From Clostridium_I sp047718555 (lineage in GTDB: Bacteria > Bacillota > Clostridia > Clostridiales > Clostridiaceae), in contig NZ_JBDNRK010000003.1 in the NCBI RefSeq assembly GCF_047718555.1, positions 93,537 through 157,536 on the forward strand: 64,000 nt of DNA, given 5' to 3'. A program made the position numbers and the translations under genes. A model generated the notes under the pieces. The model was not told where the DNA came from. It did not search any database and was given only the letters and a program-made list of their open reading frames with translations. Positions 61,053 through 64,000 of the stretch are shown here, piece after piece (the first letter of the stretch is position 1; each line of letters begins with the position of its first letter).

Positions 61053-61370
61053 CTAATTTTTTAAGTTACTTTTTATTTCTGTTAAGTCTTGTTCAATTTC
61101 TAAATGACGGTTGGCATTTTTGGGCTCTAAGTCGGACACTATAGCCTTTAACTCTTTTATATCTGATTTAACTTCATTCATGTCAGTTTGAAATTTTTGT
61201 TGATTTTCTTCAAGTTTTTGTTGATTTATTTCAAGTCTTTGCTGACCTGATTTTAAGTCGGATATATCCTCTTTAATGCTGCTGATTTCAGTCTTAATGC
61301 CACCAATTTCATTTTTAATGCCACTGATTTCAGTAACTAATGTTTGTAATAACTGTTCATATTTATCCAA
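61053..61370 (-). CDS. Coiled-coil protein, unknown
   Basis: About 105 aa of heptad repeats from end to end (EISGIKNEIGGIKTEISSIK, QQRLEINQQKLEENQQKF). No signal or membrane segment. The start is uncertain: GGAGG at 61382-61386 sits 11 bases before TTG 61370 and overlaps GTG 61382. Similar small coiled-coil ORFs occur in many clostridia without known function. Confidence 0.7.
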   Translation of the reverse strand: MDKYEQLLQTLVTEISGIKNEIGGIKTEISSIKEDISDLKSGQQRLEINQQKLEENQQKFQTDMNEVKSDIKELKAIVSDLEPKNANRHLEIEQDLTEIKSNLKN

Positions 61371-61551
61371 TTTACGGATCACCTCCGATATTCTAATTAT
61401 ATATTATTAATAAGCAATTTTGAAGCATTATTTTTGATTTTACTTTGGAGAATTATAGAAGATATCATTGCTAAAAAGTAATACGTAACCAATAAATAAT
61501 TACTATCATATACTAATTCATAGGTAGTAATATGAAGGGTGGAAGCTAGTT

Positions 61552-62211
61552 ATGGGGTTATGGTTAATAGTAATATTACTTATAGCATTGGTTAGTAATA
61601 CAGATAATTTTGGAGTTGGTATTTCTTATGGAACAAGGAAAATACTTATTCCCTTTGTATCTAATATACTTATAGCATTAATTACAGGTCTTGGTACACT
61701 ATTTTCAATGTATGTGGGAAAAGGCATATCAAAGGTTTTAAATCCAAAAATTGCTGGCTATATAGGCTCAATAATAATTATAATTGTGGGTGTATGGATC
61801 TGTATAGGGGAAATGAGAAGGAAAAAAGACGAGGGCAATGAAAATAAAACTAATAACATATCATCATCTGAAAAGAATGTTAATATATATTCATTCATAG
61901 GAAGAATACCAAGGATACTTGAAAATCCATTCCTTGCAGATTGGGATTTTTCTGGATACATTAGCATTAAAGAAAGCTTATTATTGGGGTTTGCATTGGC
62001 AGTAAACAACATGGCAAATGGAATTGGAGCTGGTATGGCAGGAATTAATCCTATAATAACTTCAATCTTTGCATTCCTTGTTAGTCTCTTTGCAATATGG
62101 ATAGGTATAAAGCTTGGGCATGAATATGTACACCGCTGGCTTGGAAGGCTGGCTACTCCTATAGCTGGGATTATACTTATAGTTATTGGGGTTTATGAGA
62201 TATTTTTTTAG
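61552..62211 (+). CDS. ytaF: YtaF-type sporulation membrane protein (MntP-like fold)
   Basis: 219 aa, six helices in two repeats: NTDNFGVGISYGTRKI and AVNNMANGIGAGMAGINP, related to MntP/LysE-type transporters. The loop includes NPFLADWDFSGYISIKES, typical of YtaF. AAGGGTGGAAG lies upstream. Expression in sporulation is known for the B. subtilis homologue; the substrate is unknown. Confidence 0.88.
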   Translation: MGLWLIVILLIALVSNTDNFGVGISYGTRKILIPFVSNILIALITGLGTLFSMYVGKGISKVLNPKIAGYIGSIIIIIVGVWICIGEMRRKKDEGNENKTNNISSSEKNVNIYSFIGRIPRILENPFLADWDFSGYISIKESLLLGFALAVNNMANGIGAGMAGINPIITSIFAFLVSLFAIWIGIKLGHEYVHRWLGRLATPIAGIILIVIGVYEIFF

Positions 62212-62257
62212 AGTGATTATACTTAAAATTATAAAGATAGATGTTAGGATTTCTCGT

Positions 62258-62285
62258 AAGGGGTGTCTTTAGATGCTCCTTTTTG
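62258..62285 (+). terminator. Rho-independent terminator
   Basis: AGGGGTGTCT / AGATGCTCCT (three G.U pairs) followed by TTTTT. Confidence 0.65.
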
Positions 62286-62324
62286 GTGTACATAAAATTT
62301 AAATAAAATCCTTCCTTAAGAAAT

Positions 62325-62370
62325 TTGTAAGAATTTTATTAAGTATATTGTAAATCTCATATTCTATAAT
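62325..62370 (+). promoter_or_regulatory. Direct-repeat operator and promoter of the two-component system
   Basis: TTGTAA-N5-TTATTA-N5-ATTGTA, an 11-bp-period triple repeat at 62325-62352, typical for an OmpR-family dimer. TATAAT at 62365-62370 is 13 bases later. Autoregulation is likely. Confidence 0.5.
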
Positions 62371-62441
62371 TTACTTGTAGGCTCAAGAGGAGGAGATAGA
62401 GATGTTATGATATAATATATTTCTGGAAAGGATGAAGCTGC

Positions 62442-63134
62442 ATGAAAAAATATAATGTTCTAATAGTTGATGATGATCAGGAAATAGTAGATGCCATAAA
62501 AATCTATTTAAAAAGTGAAGATATAAACATATATACTGCAAAGGATGGATTAGAAGCTTTAATGCTTTTAGAGGAAAAGGAGATTCATCTTATTATAATG
62601 GATATAATGATGCCGAAAATGGATGGAATAAAAGCTACTTTTAAAATTAGAGAAACTAAAAACATACCAATTATAATATTATCCGCAAAGTCTGAAGACA
62701 CAGATAAAATATTAGGACTTAATATAGGCGCAGATGATTATATAACTAAGCCTTTTAATCCTATGGAATTAGTAGCTAGAGTACGTTCTCAGCTTAGAAG
62801 ATATATCAACCTTGGTAATTACAAAAATAGTGAAGATCAGATAGCAGTAAGAGACTTGATACTAGACAAATCCTCAAAAGCTGTACAAGTTGAAGGAAAA
62901 GATGTGCGTGTTACACCTATTGAATACAAAATTTTAGAGCTACTCATGGAAAACAGTGGCAGGGTATTTTCCATTGAACAAATTTACGAAAGAGTTTGGC
63001 AGGAACCTTCTTATAATGCTGAAAATACAGTGGCAGTACATATAAGAAGAATTAGAGAAAAAATAGAAATTAATACTAAGGATCCAAAATATTTAAAGGT
63101 GGTGTGGGGTATTGGGTATAAAATTGAAAAATAA
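62442..63134 (+). CDS. OmpR-family response regulator
   Basis: 230 aa. Receiver domain (1-120) with LIVDDDQE, phospho-acceptor in IIMDIMMPKMDG and the Lys of YITKPFNP. Winged-helix output domain (about 130-228) with TPIEYKILELLMENSG and WGIGYKIEK. AAAGGATGA upstream of the ATG. It overlaps the sensor kinase gene by about 20 bases, the usual pairing. Confidence 0.93.
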   Translation: MKKYNVLIVDDDQEIVDAIKIYLKSEDINIYTAKDGLEALMLLEEKEIHLIIMDIMMPKMDGIKATFKIRETKNIPIIILSAKSEDTDKILGLNIGADDYITKPFNPMELVARVRSQLRRYINLGNYKNSEDQIAVRDLILDKSSKAVQVEGKDVRVTPIEYKILELLMENSGRVFSIEQIYERVWQEPSYNAENTVAVHIRRIREKIEINTKDPKYLKVVWGIGYKIEK

Positions 63135-64000
63135 CAAGTACGTTGTAGGTTGTATATTAATAATATTAGTTTATCTGTTATCATTTTCAGTTTTACTTGT
63201 ATCAGATGTTTATAAAAACAGAAAGTTTTTGAATAGTCAACCTTATTTTAGCAGTGACAAGTTTAAAGCCGATATAGATATATTTTCTAGAAATCTTATG
63301 AATCTTTATGTTAATTATAAAGATTTTGATAAAAGGTCTGATAATGAAAAAGTTATAGACAGTGAAGTGAGTAATGAATTATCATTAAATGAACAATATA
63401 TAACTAATAAGCAGAAAGAAAGTACAGATAAATATTATAATCTTATAAGAGATGCTCAAGCTAGAAATGATTTTGATAATGTAAAAAAGTTAAACGAAGA
63501 GCTCATTAAACAAATTTCAGATACTAGAAATAAAAATTCAAAAACTGCTGATGAAGTTAGAAATGAAATGATTAATTGGAAAACTAAAGATTATGAAAAT
63601 ATAAAAAACAGCCTTATGCAGAATGGTTATATAAAATATTATATAAAAAATAATAATACAAATGAAGTCTATACTAATATGGATAGTTCTTTTAGCATTA
63701 AAGATGTTAATAATTATATTAAAGAAAATGCTTTATATTCAATTCATTTTCCAGATGCTCTAAGTAAAAATAATTTTTATTCTTGGACAAATAATTTTTT
63801 CAACAATTCTTCTATAGATGGCTATATGATAATCCCAAAGGATATTAAAAATAGTTATATATATAAAGATTATGAATATTATAATTCAATAAGAACTAGA
63901 ATTATAGAAGAGCTTGTTATATTGCTTTTAGTAATTTCAATAATTGTATTATTATGCATATATCTCATTTATAATAAAAGAATATTATATAATATAATTC
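63112..64000 (+). CDS. Sensor histidine kinase, N-terminal part (runs off the window)
   Basis: It starts at a TTG (63112; TTG 63124 is also in frame) inside the response regulator end. First transmembrane helix at residues about 9-29; a long, Lys/Asn-rich extracytoplasmic region (about 30-260) without recognised fold; second helix at about 265-288 just before the window ends. The HAMP, HisKA and ATPase parts would follow outside. The kinase call rests on position and topology. Confidence 0.75.
   Translation, partial: MGIKLKNNKYVVGCILIILVYLLSFSVLLVSDVYKNRKFLNSQPYFSSDKFKADIDIFSRNLMNLYVNYKDFDKRSDNEKVIDSEVSNELSLNEQYITNKQKESTDKYYNLIRDAQARNDFDNVKKLNEELIKQISDTRNKNSKTADEVRNEMINWKTKDYENIKNSLMQNGYIKYYIKNNNTNEVYTNMDSSFSIKDVNNYIKENALYSIHFPDALSKNNFYSWTNNFFNNSSIDGYMIIPKDIKNSYIYKDYEYYNSIRTRIIEELVILLLVISIIVLLCIYLIYNKRILYNII

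Overview
The window is about 70% A+T, and nearly every gene has a strong GGAGG-type ribosome-binding site. It carries sporulation-type genes (spoIIP, ytaF), clostridial cell-wall hydrolases and lysine, SAM-I and T-box leaders. Together these point to a spore-forming, anaerobic Clostridium-like Firmicute. Unusually for that group, it encodes a quinone-linked respiratory chain: Hyp factors and a Tat system for an exported [NiFe] hydrogenase, most of a menaquinone pathway, and an 11-subunit complex I.

Layout. 1-7981: the end of a hydrogenase maturation protease, then hypA, hypB, tatA, two divergent tatC genes, hypC, hypD, hypE and hypF. 8170-10457: a second, nearly identical hypD, a decayed hypE fragment and a nickel/cobalt permease. 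10852-22380: an M23 hydrolase, a copper-type HMA/membrane/cupredoxin fusion, SpoIIP, a DMT transporter with a His-rich tail, a P2-type ATPase, a low-complexity protein with a small Ser/Thr kinase, and an AI-2E-family permease. 22690-29711: menH, menB, menE, menC, a DHNA-CoA thioesterase, menA, and a convergent polyprenyl diphosphate synthase. 29970-39421: nuoABCDHIJKLMN with no nuoEFG. 39776-49180: a HhH/nuclease-like protein, an NlpC/P60 hydrolase, rsgA behind an attenuator-like leader, a methyltransferase, lysine riboswitch-dapA, a cytochrome b5-like protein, YjbQ, a TetR regulator and a hypothetical protein. 49774-64000: DUF1858, a tandem T-box leader, small enzymes, malic enzyme, SAM riboswitch-metH, ytaF and a two-component system cut by the window end.

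How the genes work together (inference). Hyp proteins build the NiFe(CN)2CO site, the NiCoT permease supplies nickel, and Tat exports the folded hydrogenase. Men proteins make menaquinone and Nuo reduces it while pumping ions. The menH and nuo promoters and three envelope-gene promoters share one architecture: a TTCATA-type direct repeat with 11-bp period, fixed 9 bp (8-9 bp at nuo) before the -10. This suggests one OmpR-family regulator for respiration and envelope genes.

Dispersed hairpin elements of 80-240 bp lie between genes (8004, 10459, 23477, 26019, 49605, 53617, 53686). Their ends and flanks resemble non-autonomous IS200/IS605 elements, and two of them supply the stop codons of menH and menE. 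Most interesting signals: the complementary decay of the two TatC proteins, the shared promoter box, the homogenised hypD copies, the transposon-like hairpin elements, and the orphan Trp-type T-box.
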